From Aquabacterium sp. (GTDB lineage: Bacteria > Pseudomonadota > Gammaproteobacteria > Burkholderiales > Burkholderiaceae_C): a DNA stretch of 64,000 nucleotides. The notes below the pieces were generated by a model, which ran no database searches, was not told the origin of the DNA, and saw only the letters and a list, made by a program, of their open reading frames with translations. Every line of letters starts with the position of its first letter. Within the stretch, counting starts at the first letter, position 1. A program made the translations under genes and the position numbers. The stretch covers positions 233,098-297,097 of the forward strand of contig NZ_JAQSDR010000014.1 of NCBI RefSeq assembly GCF_029946005.1, written 5' to 3'. Below, piece by piece: positions 46,046 to 54,158 of this stretch.

Positions 46046-46867
46046 ATGAAATTTGCATTGAAGACTTTGGTGGCCACGGCTGCATTCGTGGCTGCTGGTG
46101 TTGCCAGCGCTGCCACCCCTTACGCTGGCACCTGGAGCGTGGTCTCCGGTTCGGGCGGTCTGACTTTCTCGGCTGATGCTCTGTCGGCCCTGAGCGCTTC
46201 CGGCTCCAGCGTGATCACCGCTGCCACCATCCCCAACATCGCCGGCCTGCCAGGCACGGGCGCTGCCAACACGGCGGTCTACACCAAGGCCACCGGCAAC
46301 GTCAGCCTGACGTTCAACGCAGCCACCATCGCTGGTGACGCATTGACCTCGCTGCAAGCCGCCAACTCGCTGGTGCAAATCCGCCGCACCACGTTCAACG
46401 ACGACGAAACGACGACCACCCGCAGCGTGTTCATGGCTGACTTCGACGTCAACCTGAGCAACTCCACGATTTTCGCCAACCTGTACTCGCGCACTGACGC
46501 TGGTGCTCTGGTCAGCTACGGCAAGCAAGCCATCTTCACGGCTGACGTTCCTGGCGTCGTGGGCGGCACCCAAGGCAACATTGAAGTGACTTCAGTGGTT
46601 CCTCCTTTGGCCTACGGCCAAGCAAGCGGCAGCTTGGCTGGCAGCCTGCGCATGAACGCTGGCACGGCTGACACCATCCTGACGTCCCTGGGCCTGTCGA
46701 CCTCCGCCACTGACCCGGTCGCTATCCTGGTCCGCACCGCCAACTGGGGCACCACCCAAGCTGGCGGCAATTTCACGGCCCCCGTTCCTGAGCCTACAAG
46801 CTACGCTCTGTTGGGCGCTGGCCTGCTGGCCGTGGGCGCCATGGCTCGCCGTCGCAAGGCTGCCTGA
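46046..46867 (+). CDS. PEP-CTERM sorting-domain protein, paralogue family member 4
   Basis: 273 residues. Signal peptide MKFALKTLVATAAFVAAGVASA; C-terminal PEPTSYALLGAGLLAVGAMARRRKAA is a full PEP-CTERM signal. The body repeats the family blocks: GGLTFSADALSALSASGSS, NVSLTFNAATIAGDALTSLQAANSLVQIRRTTFNDDE, MADFDVNLSNSTIFANLYSRTDAGALVSYGKQAIFTADVPGVVGG, GSLAGSLRMN, LGLSTSATDPVAILVRTANWG. No Cys. First of three tandem copies; each has its own spacer, CCCTA-type element and terminator. Confidence 0.88.
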   Translation: MKFALKTLVATAAFVAAGVASAATPYAGTWSVVSGSGGLTFSADALSALSASGSSVITAATIPNIAGLPGTGAANTAVYTKATGNVSLTFNAATIAGDALTSLQAANSLVQIRRTTFNDDETTTTRSVFMADFDVNLSNSTIFANLYSRTDAGALVSYGKQAIFTADVPGVVGGTQGNIEVTSVVPPLAYGQASGSLAGSLRMNAGTADTILTSLGLSTSATDPVAILVRTANWGTTQAGGNFTAPVPEPTSYALLGAGLLAVGAMARRRKAA

Positions 46868-46902
46868 TTGGTCTTGAATCCGGTTTCGGCCGGATTTTGA
46901 GC

Positions 46903-46933
46903 AAAGCCGCCCTGGTACCAGGGCGGCTTTTTT
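46903..46933 (+). terminator. Terminator of PEP-CTERM gene 4
   Basis: Perfect 28-base palindrome centred on GGTACC with arms AAAGCCGCCCTGG and CCAGGGCGGCTTT, then T residues. Confidence 0.85.
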
Positions 46934-46957
46934 CCATGCCGGAAATACGCTATTAAC

Positions 46958-46967
46958 CCTGTTAGGG
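46958..46967. promoter_or_regulatory. CCCTGTTAGG element upstream of PEP-CTERM gene 5
   Basis: ACCCTGTTAGGGGAA, about 93 bp before the ATG at 47060. A TAAAAT lies 32 bp downstream as a possible minus-10 box (46999-47004). Confidence 0.4.
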
Positions 46968-47059
46968 GAAGCCTTACGCCCCACAGGCCAGGTCGCCCCT
47001 AAAATGATCCCATCGCCGAGGCTTTCAGTTGCCTCGACAGCCTTAACGGAGCCCTACAC

Positions 47060-47878
47060 ATGAAATTCGCATCTAAAAGCATCTTGGCCATCGCCGCTTT
47101 CATGGCCGCTGGCGCTGCCTCCGCAGCCTCCGGCTACGTCTGGAACGCGGGCACTGGCACTGGCGGTTTGACCTTCTCGGCTGACGCGCTGTCAGCCCTG
47201 AGCGCTTCTGGTTCCAGCATCCTGACGGCTGCTACCGTCCCCACCGTTCCTGGTTTGCCAGGCGCTGGTGCTGTCAACACGGCTGTGTACACCAAAGCCA
47301 CCGGCAACGTCAGCTTGGCATTCAACAATGCCACGGGCGTGGGCGACACGCTCACGACCTTGCAGGCCGCCAACTCTCTGGTGAACATCCGCCGCTCGGT
47401 GTTCAACGATGACGGCTCAATCAGCCAGTACAACATCTACATGGCTAACTTCGACGTTAACCTGAGCAACTCAACGATTTACGCGAACCTGTACTCGCGC
47501 ACCGATGCCGGCGCCTTGGTGACCTACGGCAAGCAAGCCATCTTCACGGCCGACGTCCCTGGCGTCATTGGCGGCACACTGGGCAACATCGTGGTTGATG
47601 GTGTGTCGGGCGGCATCGCCACCGGTCATGCCAGCGGCAGCCTGGCTGGTAGCTTGCGCATGAATGGCACGACGGCGACCAACATCCTGACTGCACTGAA
47701 CCTCTCGACTGCAGCCACTGACCCTGTCGCCATCCTTGTTCGTACCGCCAACTGGGGAACGACCAACGCGGCAGGGACCTTCACGGCACCTGCGGTTCCT
47801 GAACCTTCTACCTACGCCCTGATGGCAATGGGCTTGGTCGGCATCGCTGCCACGCGCCGCCGCCTCATCAAGGCCTGA
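47060..47878 (+). CDS. PEP-CTERM sorting-domain protein, paralogue family member 5
   Basis: 272 residues. Signal peptide MKFASKSILAIAAFMAAGAASA; C-terminal PEPSTYALMAMGLVGIAATRRRL. About 80 percent or more identical over the mature part to the protein encoded on the other strand at 28.4 kb (VNIRRSVFNDDGSISQYN, TATNILTALNLSTAATDP), and nearly identical in DNA between 47379 and 47500. Second of the tandem copies. Confidence 0.88.
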   Translation: MKFASKSILAIAAFMAAGAASAASGYVWNAGTGTGGLTFSADALSALSASGSSILTAATVPTVPGLPGAGAVNTAVYTKATGNVSLAFNNATGVGDTLTTLQAANSLVNIRRSVFNDDGSISQYNIYMANFDVNLSNSTIYANLYSRTDAGALVTYGKQAIFTADVPGVIGGTLGNIVVDGVSGGIATGHASGSLAGSLRMNGTTATNILTALNLSTAATDPVAILVRTANWGTTNAAGTFTAPAVPEPSTYALMAMGLVGIAATRRRLIKA

Positions 47879-47894
47879 TCGAACCAGCTCCAAC

Positions 47895-47920
47895 CGGCCG
47901 CCCACCAGGGCGGCTTTTTT
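47895..47920 (+). terminator. Terminator of PEP-CTERM gene 5
   Basis: GCCGCCC (47897-47903), ACCA loop, GGGCGGC (47908-47914), six T residues. Same stem core as its paralogues. Confidence 0.85.
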
Positions 47921-47963
47921 GTGGCCGATGCACTCCGAACTCATCCTCGCACCGAGGGGCCGA

Positions 47964-47997
47964 CCCTAGGGACAAAGGATTCCTGTCTGCCTAAAAT
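47964..47997 (+). promoter_or_regulatory. Candidate promoter with CCCTAGGG at minus-35, PEP-CTERM gene 6
   Basis: CCCTAGGG (47964-47971) overlaps GGGACA (47969-47974), and TAAAAT (47992-47997) follows after 17 bases. About 90 bp before the ATG at 48084. Confidence 0.4.
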
Positions 47998-48083
47998 TTG
48001 ATGGCCCATCAAGGGCAGAGAGATGAGGCTCCTTGCGATAACGAGGATCCCTCTACCATCAACGATGAAATCAGGAGGATTCC

Positions 48084-48929
48084 ATGAATTTGACATTCAA
48101 GTGCATTTTCTCTGCCGCCGCCGCATTGCTGGCAGCGAGCGCGACCAGCGCAACCCCATTTGCAGGGATGTGGGAACTGGCCTCAGGCACGGGTGGCCTG
48201 ACGTTCTCTGGTGACGCATTGTCAGCCCTGAGCGCATCGGGTTCCAGCGTTGTGACCGTTGGAACAGTGCCCACCATCGCAGGACTGGACATCAGCGGCG
48301 CCACCAACACGGCCCTGTACACCAAAGCCACGGGCAATGTCAGCCTGGCGTTCAACAGCGCCATCGTCACGGGTGACACCGTGAACTCCCTGCGGGCCGC
48401 CAACTCGTTCGTGAACATCCGCCGCACGGTCTTCAATGACGACGACACCCTAACGACGCGCTCAATCTTCATGGCCAATTTCGACGTCAACCTGAGCACA
48501 TCGACCATCTTCGCCGACCTTTACTCACGCCTTGGCAATGGCGCCTTGGTGAATTACGGCAAGCAAGCCATCTTCACCGCCGACGTTCCTGGCGTTATCG
48601 GCGGCACCCAAGGCAACATCTTGATCGACGGCTACGTCGATTACACAGTGTCCGCCCATGCCAGCGGCAGCCTGGCGGGTAGCCTGCGCATGAATGGCAA
48701 CACGGCCACCGTGATCCTGGCCGACCTAGGTCTGTCTACCGCAGCCACCGACCCGGTTGCCATCCTGGTGCGCACGTCCAATTGGGGCAGCACCCAGGCT
48801 GAAGGCGTGTTCCGGGTAGCTTGCCTGGACTGCATCCCACCATTCCCAGAGCCCTCAACCTACGCCATGTTTGGCGTAGGCCTGCTGGCCATGGGCGTGG
48901 CCGTGCGTCGGCGCGGAAAAGCAGGCTAA
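48084..48929 (+). CDS. PEP-CTERM sorting-domain protein, paralogue family member 6
   Basis: 281 residues; the most divergent PEP-CTERM member. Signal peptide MNLTFKCIFSAAAALLAASATSA with a Cys; body with GGLTFSGDALSALSASGSS, VNIRRTVFNDDDT, MANFDVNLSTSTIFADLYSR, YGKQAIFTADVPGVIGG, LGLSTAATDPVAILVRTSNWG. Before the C-terminal PEPSTYAMFGVGLLAMGVAVRRR there is an extra RVACLDCIPPF with two Cys. Ribosome site AGGAGG. Last of the tandem copies, with its terminator shared with the convergent oxidase gene. Confidence 0.87.
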   Translation: MNLTFKCIFSAAAALLAASATSATPFAGMWELASGTGGLTFSGDALSALSASGSSVVTVGTVPTIAGLDISGATNTALYTKATGNVSLAFNSAIVTGDTVNSLRAANSFVNIRRTVFNDDDTLTTRSIFMANFDVNLSTSTIFADLYSRLGNGALVNYGKQAIFTADVPGVIGGTQGNILIDGYVDYTVSAHASGSLAGSLRMNGNTATVILADLGLSTAATDPVAILVRTSNWGSTQAEGVFRVACLDCIPPFPEPSTYAMFGVGLLAMGVAVRRRGKAG

Positions 48930-48952
48930 GGCCATCCACCCCATGCCCACTC

Positions 48953-48979
48953 AAACCGCCCTCACCCAGGGCGGTTTTT
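48953..48979. terminator. Bidirectional terminator between PEP-CTERM gene 6 and the FAD oxidase gene
   Basis: AACCGCCCT, loop, AGGGCGGTT and T residues. The stop codon of the minus-strand oxidase gene (48962-48964) lies inside the hairpin. Confidence 0.8.
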
Positions 48980-50707
48980 CTTGGCCCCAATGGCCCGAGC
49001 CGCGAATGCGCCCCTGGTGAAGGCTTCTTCGAACACCGAGTAGGCCGAGAGGTCGCTGTGCGCGAAGTGCAGCAGCCCCTGGGGCTGGGCCAAGGCTGCC
49101 AGTGCGGGGTGACCACGCAGGCCTGGCGTGGGGATGACCATGGCGTGGCCCCACCGCATCAGGTCGATGCGGCCCAGCTTGCCAGGCAGGTCAGGGTGCA
49201 CTGGCGACAGGTCGTCCAGCACGTTTTGCGCCCACGTTTGCCAGGGTTGGCGCGCCAGGCGTTGCCTGTGATTTGCCAGGGCTTGCGGGCTTTGACCGCC
49301 TAAGGCCCAGTAATGCGTGAGCAGCATGGGGCCGGGCGTGGGGGCCAGGCTTTGATGCCGGGCGTTGACATAGCCCAAAGCTGGCTCCTGGGCATTGGCG
49401 GGCAACTGGGGCGTGATGAGCTGGCGGACGTTGTCCCAAGCCATTGGCGCCCCGGGACGGTCCTGCAGCGGCTCTTTCAGCCAAAGGTTGCTGACCAACC
49501 AGGGGGCGTATCGCAACAAGGGCGCCAAGGCCTTCAAAGCCGGTGGGATGGGATCGATCAGCCGGGCTGCGATGAACAAAGGCACCGCCACCACCACCTT
49601 CTTGACCACCCAGCGGACACGGCGGCCTGATCGGGTGTCCAGCGCATCGACCTGGACCTCGTGTCGGCCGGGCTGGATGCGGGTGGCCATCAGGCCCGCC
49701 TGCCAGCGATCACCCAAGCCCTGGGCCAGGCGCTGCGTCAGCCAGGCGTTGCCCTGGGGCCAGGTCAAGACGGCATCGTGCTGCCCGCGGCTGGCGCCTG
49801 GTGCGTCAAAGCCGTGCCGACTGGCGAAGTACTGCAAGCCCGCCCAGGCCGAGACCTGGTGGATGCCGGCACCATAGTCGTCGCGGCAGGCGTAGTCCAG
49901 GTACCAGCGCAAGGCGGTGGCATCCAAGCCCTGGGCATCCAGCCATTGGGCGAAGGTCTGGCGGTCCAGGGCATCGAGGCCAGGGTGCCAGGGGGCGTGG
50001 GCCGTGGGCATGGCGAAGGGCCACTGTCGGGCGGCATGGGCCACTTCTTGAGAAAAGCGCTGGTACTGGGCCTGGGTCTTGGCGGCGTCTGGCGATTCGG
50101 CCATTGGCATGGGCAAGAGGCCCTCCTGCCAGTGCCCGGCTTGCACGCCGGGTGGGTAGTCCTGGCGGACATCGGGCACGAACAGGCGCTCTTGCAGGCT
50201 GTGGCACAGGTAGCGCTCATCGCCTTGCCAGCGGCCCTGCACCTGGCGGATCACGCCGATTTCTTCCAGCCACTGGGCCACTTCCACGGCAGCGGGGCCG
50301 GGCACGGGCAGGTAGTGCGCGCCCAAGGGGCATGGCAGGCCGTGGATGCTGTGACCGCGCGAATTGCCGCCCGCCTCGTCTTCCAGGTCCAGCACCGCGA
50401 AGTCGTCGATGCCGACCTGCTGCAGCCCGCGAGCGGCCGACAAACCCGCCACGCCCGCGCCCACGATCAAGGTGTGCACGCGGCGGGTCTGGTCGGGTGT
50501 GGCCGACGACGATTTGCCCAGACCATCGCGCCAGGCGTGGCCACGGTCTAGGTGGGCGCCCACCCATCCGCCTTCCACCTCGGGCCGCAAAAGCGGGCCT
50601 GCGGTGGCCAGGCCCGTCCCGGCCGACCAGCGGCGGCATCCCGCCAGGCCCACCGCTGCGGCACCACCAAGCCATGCCCGGCGGGTACTGCGGCCCAACC
50701 CGCTCAT
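48962..50707 (-). CDS. FAD-dependent amine-oxidase-like protein, predicted Tat-exported lipoprotein
   Basis: 581 residues from the ATG at 50707, which overlaps the stop of the spermidine-synthase-like gene by 4 bases. The N-terminus STRRAWLGGAAAVGLAGC combines a twin-arginine motif with a lipobox, so it is probably exported folded with FAD and anchored in the membrane. The Rossmann loop LIVGAGVAGLSAARGL follows at about residues 78-95, then DLEDEAGGNSRG. The FAD-binding C-terminal part (HFAHSDLSAYSVFEEAFTRGAFAARAIG) matches flavin amine oxidases. Position after an aminopropyltransferase suggests polyamine oxidation. It is last of a five-gene operon. Confidence 0.8.
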   Translation of the reverse strand: MSGLGRSTRRAWLGGAAAVGLAGCRRWSAGTGLATAGPLLRPEVEGGWVGAHLDRGHAWRDGLGKSSSATPDQTRRVHTLIVGAGVAGLSAARGLQQVGIDDFAVLDLEDEAGGNSRGHSIHGLPCPLGAHYLPVPGPAAVEVAQWLEEIGVIRQVQGRWQGDERYLCHSLQERLFVPDVRQDYPPGVQAGHWQEGLLPMPMAESPDAAKTQAQYQRFSQEVAHAARQWPFAMPTAHAPWHPGLDALDRQTFAQWLDAQGLDATALRWYLDYACRDDYGAGIHQVSAWAGLQYFASRHGFDAPGASRGQHDAVLTWPQGNAWLTQRLAQGLGDRWQAGLMATRIQPGRHEVQVDALDTRSGRRVRWVVKKVVVAVPLFIAARLIDPIPPALKALAPLLRYAPWLVSNLWLKEPLQDRPGAPMAWDNVRQLITPQLPANAQEPALGYVNARHQSLAPTPGPMLLTHYWALGGQSPQALANHRQRLARQPWQTWAQNVLDDLSPVHPDLPGKLGRIDLMRWGHAMVIPTPGLRGHPALAALAQPQGLLHFAHSDLSAYSVFEEAFTRGAFAARAIGAKKNRPG

Positions 50708-52290
50708 TGGTGCACCTTGCCCCATTCTTCTTCGAAGGTCTGCACCAGCACCTGGCTGCTCAGGCGGTTGGGTTCGGCCTGGACGCGGCTCATGTCGGGG
50801 GGGAAGTCTTGCAAAGACGGCAGGCCCGGCACGGTCAAGAACTTCAGACCCGCAGGCAAGTTGGTTGGAACACGCCAGGGCCGGTGGTGCGCGATCACGA
50901 AGCCCCATTCGCCGAAGCTGGGCACATGGGCGTGGTAAGGCGTGGCCTGCAAACCCACAGCCTCCAGTGTGCTCACCACGGTCCAGTAACTCTTGCGGGC
51001 GATCAGGGGCGAGGTGGTCTGGATGACCGCGTAGCCGCTGGCCGACAGGTGCCGGTCCATCAGCGCGTAGAAGGTGCTGGTGTAGAGCTTGCCAATGGCG
51101 TGGTTGGTGGGATCGGGAAAATCCACCACGATGACATCGAAGACTTCCTCGTGCGTGTCCAGCCAGGTGAAGGCATCGGCGTTGACGACGCGCACCTTGG
51201 GTGAACGCAATGACGAGTGGTTGAGCTTGACGAGCTGCTCGTCGGTGCTGAAGAGGGTGGTCATGGCCGGGTCCAACTCAACCAAGGTGACCTGCTGAAC
51301 GCTGGGGTACTTGAGCACTTCACGCACGGCCATGCCATCGCCGCCGCCCAACACCAACACGCGGCGGGGCGCGCCATGAGCACTCATGGCCGGGTGCACC
51401 AGGGCCTCGTGGTAACGGTACTCGTCACGCGAATGGAATTGCAGATTGCCATTGAGGAACAGGCGGGTGCCCGCGTGGCCTTGCGTCACCACCACGCGTT
51501 GATAAGGGGTGTCGAGGCGGTGGGTGATGGGTTCGCCATAGAAGCGGTCTTCGGCCCAGGTGGTCAAAGGTTGCGCGCCCCACATGAGCGCGCCCAAGGT
51601 CAGCACGCACAAGGCACACGCCAAGGCGTGTGCGCCCCACGAACGCAGTTCGCTGCGAAACAGCAGCAGGGCCCACACGGCCACCGCCACATTGAGCAGG
51701 CCGAACAAGGCGCCGGTGCGGATCAAACCCAGGTGCGGCACCAGCAGCAAGGGAAAGGCGATGGACACCAGGAGCGCGCCCAGGTAGTCGAAGGTCAGGA
51801 CCTGCGAGACCAGGTCTTTCAGGCCATAGCGCCCCCGGAAATGGCGCTGCAAGATGCGCATCACCAGGGGGATCTCCAGGCCGACCAAGATGCCCACCAG
51901 CAAGACCAGGCCGTACAGCAAGACGCGGAAGGCGCCCACCGCGCTGGCGGGCAAGCTGCCATGCGCCAGGAACAGTGCTGCCGGCATCAGGCCGCCCAGC
52001 AAGCCCACCAGCAACTCGATGCGCAGGAAGTGCGCGACCAGGTGCTGCACCAGGTAGCGCGACAACCATGACCCGACGCCCATGGCGAACAGGTAGGTGC
52101 CGATGATGGTGGAGAACTGCAGGATGGAATCACCCAACAGGTAGCTGGCCAGGCTGCCCGCCGTCAGCTCGTAGACCAGGCCGCAAGCGGCCACCACGAA
52201 CACCGAAGTCAGCAGGACCAGCTCGGTGGGTGAGATCCGGGCATCGACCGCCTTGGCATCGGCCGGGGTGGCCGATGGCGCTTCAACCAT
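50704..52290 (-). CDS. Spermidine synthase-like protein with N-terminal membrane domain
   Basis: 528 residues. Seven or so membrane spans occupy about residues 25-245 (VLLTSVFVVAACGLVYELTAGSLASYLLG...). The C-terminal cytoplasmic domain (about 265-490) is of spermidine synthase type: QRVVVTQGHAGTRLFLNGNLQFHSRDEYRYHEALVHPAM, RVLVLGGGDGMAVREVLKYPSVQQVTLVELDPAM (SAM-type binding), and VVDFPDPTNHAIGKLYTSTFY where SpeE has DxTDP. The donor site looks complete; the acceptor-site Asp pattern is altered. Probably transfers an aminopropyl group at the membrane, acceptor unknown. Overlaps DUF350 by 8 bases and the oxidase by 4. Confidence 0.85.
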   Translation of the reverse strand: MVEAPSATPADAKAVDARISPTELVLLTSVFVVAACGLVYELTAGSLASYLLGDSILQFSTIIGTYLFAMGVGSWLSRYLVQHLVAHFLRIELLVGLLGGLMPAALFLAHGSLPASAVGAFRVLLYGLVLLVGILVGLEIPLVMRILQRHFRGRYGLKDLVSQVLTFDYLGALLVSIAFPLLLVPHLGLIRTGALFGLLNVAVAVWALLLFRSELRSWGAHALACALCVLTLGALMWGAQPLTTWAEDRFYGEPITHRLDTPYQRVVVTQGHAGTRLFLNGNLQFHSRDEYRYHEALVHPAMSAHGAPRRVLVLGGGDGMAVREVLKYPSVQQVTLVELDPAMTTLFSTDEQLVKLNHSSLRSPKVRVVNADAFTWLDTHEEVFDVIVVDFPDPTNHAIGKLYTSTFYALMDRHLSASGYAVIQTTSPLIARKSYWTVVSTLEAVGLQATPYHAHVPSFGEWGFVIAHHRPWRVPTNLPAGLKFLTVPGLPSLQDFPPDMSRVQAEPNRLSSQVLVQTFEEEWGKVHQ

Positions 52291-52507
52291 GGATGGCCGC
52301 CGCCACGATGATGCCGATGGACAGGCACATGGCCGCCACCACGATGGCCAGCGCGATGTTTTTCTTCTCGATGATCTCGGCCCAAAGATCGTAGGGGGTG
52401 AGCTTGTCCACCACGATGAAGCAGATCCAGAACACCAGCACGCCGATCAGCGCGAACACGATGGAGCCGATGAACACACCGGGCTTGAGCCACTCAAGTT
52501 CAAACAT
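52283..52507 (-). CDS. DUF350 small membrane protein
   Basis: 74 residues with two membrane spans (about 12-32, VFIGSIVFALIGVLVFWICFI, and 49-73, IALAIVVAAMCLSIGIIVAAAIHG) separated by VDKLTPYDLWAEIIEKKN. The DxLTPYDLWxEIxEKKN hinge and AIHG ending fit DUF350 (YjfL-like); this is one unit, while many homologues have two. Function unknown; often encoded next to SPFH/PspA-type proteins and polyamine enzymes. Overlaps the next gene by 8 bases. Confidence 0.85.
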   Translation of the reverse strand: MFELEWLKPGVFIGSIVFALIGVLVFWICFIVVDKLTPYDLWAEIIEKKNIALAIVVAAMCLSIGIIVAAAIHG

Positions 52508-52543
52508 GGTTTTCTCCTGGCATCAAAGGTTGAAGGTTGTTGG

Positions 52544-54142
52544 TCATTTGTGAGAACCGCCGCTGCTGTAGCCACCCCAGGAACCGCCGTGGTAACGGCC
52601 GCCGCCACTGCCCCGAGACGATTTGCACTGCTGGTATTCGGTGCTGGCCGAGCCATAAGTCTGGCGCACATCGCTGCAGTCGTCCGAACAACTGAACATG
52701 ACGAGCACCATCAGCACGACCATGCCGATGATGAGCCATGACGACACGTTGCCATTCCACGAGGATGAGGTCGACGCCCGAGACAGCAAGGTCGAGCCCC
52801 GTCGGAACTGCGAGGCATCGGCCGGGTTGATGCGGAAGGCGGCGATGACGGTGTTGGCCTCCAGCGCGCTGCCCGCCGACCACACGACCTCGTTGCCGGT
52901 CTGCTCGCGGTTGAGTTGGGCTTTGGCGTTGCTGCCCTGCCCCACGTAATCGGTGTTGTAGGTGCGCTGATCGCGGTAGACGCGCCAGAAGAACTCGCCC
53001 AGCACGTAGGTGGTCTTGGCCGGGTAGGTAAAGCGCTTTTTGTAGCTCACGCCTTGCCACTCAACCTTGTCGCCACGACCCAGGGGCGCGCCGGTGATGG
53101 GCCGCACGGCGCTCCAGCCATCTTCGGCATCCACCAGGAAGGCAAAGCCCAGGCGCCGGTTGTAGAGCAGGTACTCGCGCCAGAAGGTTTGCTCTTCTTC
53201 CTGGCTGTCGGGCTCGTCGCAGCGCTCCTGGTAGCCCACCACCTGCCAGCTGTCCTTCTTGCCATCAATGGTGAGCACACCGGTGCTGCCCAGCGGGATC
53301 AAGGGCGCCAGGGCGTTGTCCTGCCGGTAGAAATCCAGGTCGGCCCCCAGGCCCTTGGAGAGGTCAACCACGGACCGGCAGGATGCGCAGGTGATGGATT
53401 TGGTGCTGTCCAGCTTGGGGGCCAAGGCGGCCCCGCAGTTGGGGCACGCCATGGCCTGGCCTTGCACCTTGGACACCGAACCTTCGTGTTCATCGCGCAG
53501 GCCGACCAGGGCCAGGTCTGGCAGGCGAACGGCGCGGCCCAATGAGCGCGTGGGCGGGTCGCTGCGCGTGTCCAGCGACAAGACCTCGCCTTGCGGGTTG
53601 CGCAGCTCGACCACGGTCAGACGGCGCTTGAAGTCGGGCAGGAAGGCCAATTCGCCTTGGGCCGCCTTGACGCTGGCCTGGACCACAGACGCCACGCTCC
53701 AGGCCCGGCCATCGATCACGGCCGATTGGCCCGGCTGGGACTTCGTCCAGTCGAAAGCGATGGGCTGACCCGAGGTGGCCGCGTCAAAACCCAGCACGTA
53801 GGCGCCGTTGTCCTCGCTCAGCCAGCCGGATCGGCCGTTGTCGAACAGGGCATGCCATTCGTTCCAGGTGCCGTCATCGGCGGCCATCTGCAGGCGCCCG
53901 ATCAGGGCAAAGCCTTCGCCCTGATGGCGCCCGGTGACGCCCAGTTGCAAAGGGCTGTGGTCATCGAACAGCTCGGCGCTTTGGCCAATGCGGCGCAAGG
54001 TCTCGCCATCGCGCACCAAAGTGCTGCGGCAATAGCTGCACACCGCCATGGGCGAGGCGGCCGAGCGGAACTCGACCGGGGCGCCGCAAAACGAGCAGTT
54101 GGCGCGCCAGGCGCGCTGAGACTTCGCGTCTTCTTGACTCAC
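52544..54142 (-). CDS. DUF4178 protein with two zinc ribbons and C-terminal membrane span
   Basis: 532 residues. Zinc ribbon 1 at the N-terminus (CSFCGAPVEFRSAASPMAVCSYCRS), then a DUF4178 unit (LGVTGRHQGEGFALIGRLQMAADDGTWNEWHALFDNGRSGWLSEDNGAYVL). Zinc ribbon 2 near residue 225 (CPNCGAAL...CASCRS) is followed by a second DUF4178 unit (GSTGVLTIDGKKDSWQVVGYQER...WREYLLYN..LGFAFLVDAEDGWS). One membrane span near residue 470 (SWLIIGMVVLMVLVMFSC) precedes a Gly/Ser-rich tail ending GGSHK. Cytoplasmic binding module for membrane partners is the likely role; no catalytic residues are seen. Lies between the SPFH and DUF350 genes. Confidence 0.85.
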   Translation of the reverse strand: MSQEDAKSQRAWRANCSFCGAPVEFRSAASPMAVCSYCRSTLVRDGETLRRIGQSAELFDDHSPLQLGVTGRHQGEGFALIGRLQMAADDGTWNEWHALFDNGRSGWLSEDNGAYVLGFDAATSGQPIAFDWTKSQPGQSAVIDGRAWSVASVVQASVKAAQGELAFLPDFKRRLTVVELRNPQGEVLSLDTRSDPPTRSLGRAVRLPDLALVGLRDEHEGSVSKVQGQAMACPNCGAALAPKLDSTKSITCASCRSVVDLSKGLGADLDFYRQDNALAPLIPLGSTGVLTIDGKKDSWQVVGYQERCDEPDSQEEEQTFWREYLLYNRRLGFAFLVDAEDGWSAVRPITGAPLGRGDKVEWQGVSYKKRFTYPAKTTYVLGEFFWRVYRDQRTYNTDYVGQGSNAKAQLNREQTGNEVVWSAGSALEANTVIAAFRINPADASQFRRGSTLLSRASTSSSWNGNVSSWLIIGMVVLMVLVMFSCSDDCSDVRQTYGSASTEYQQCKSSRGSGGGRYHGGSWGGYSSGGSHK

Positions 54143-54158
54143 GAAAGGCCGCGACCGC

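Noticed and set aside
46046..48929. CRISPR-like or short tandem repeat array
   Set aside because: The repeated sequence is three full-length paralogous genes, each with signal peptide, PEP-CTERM and terminator.
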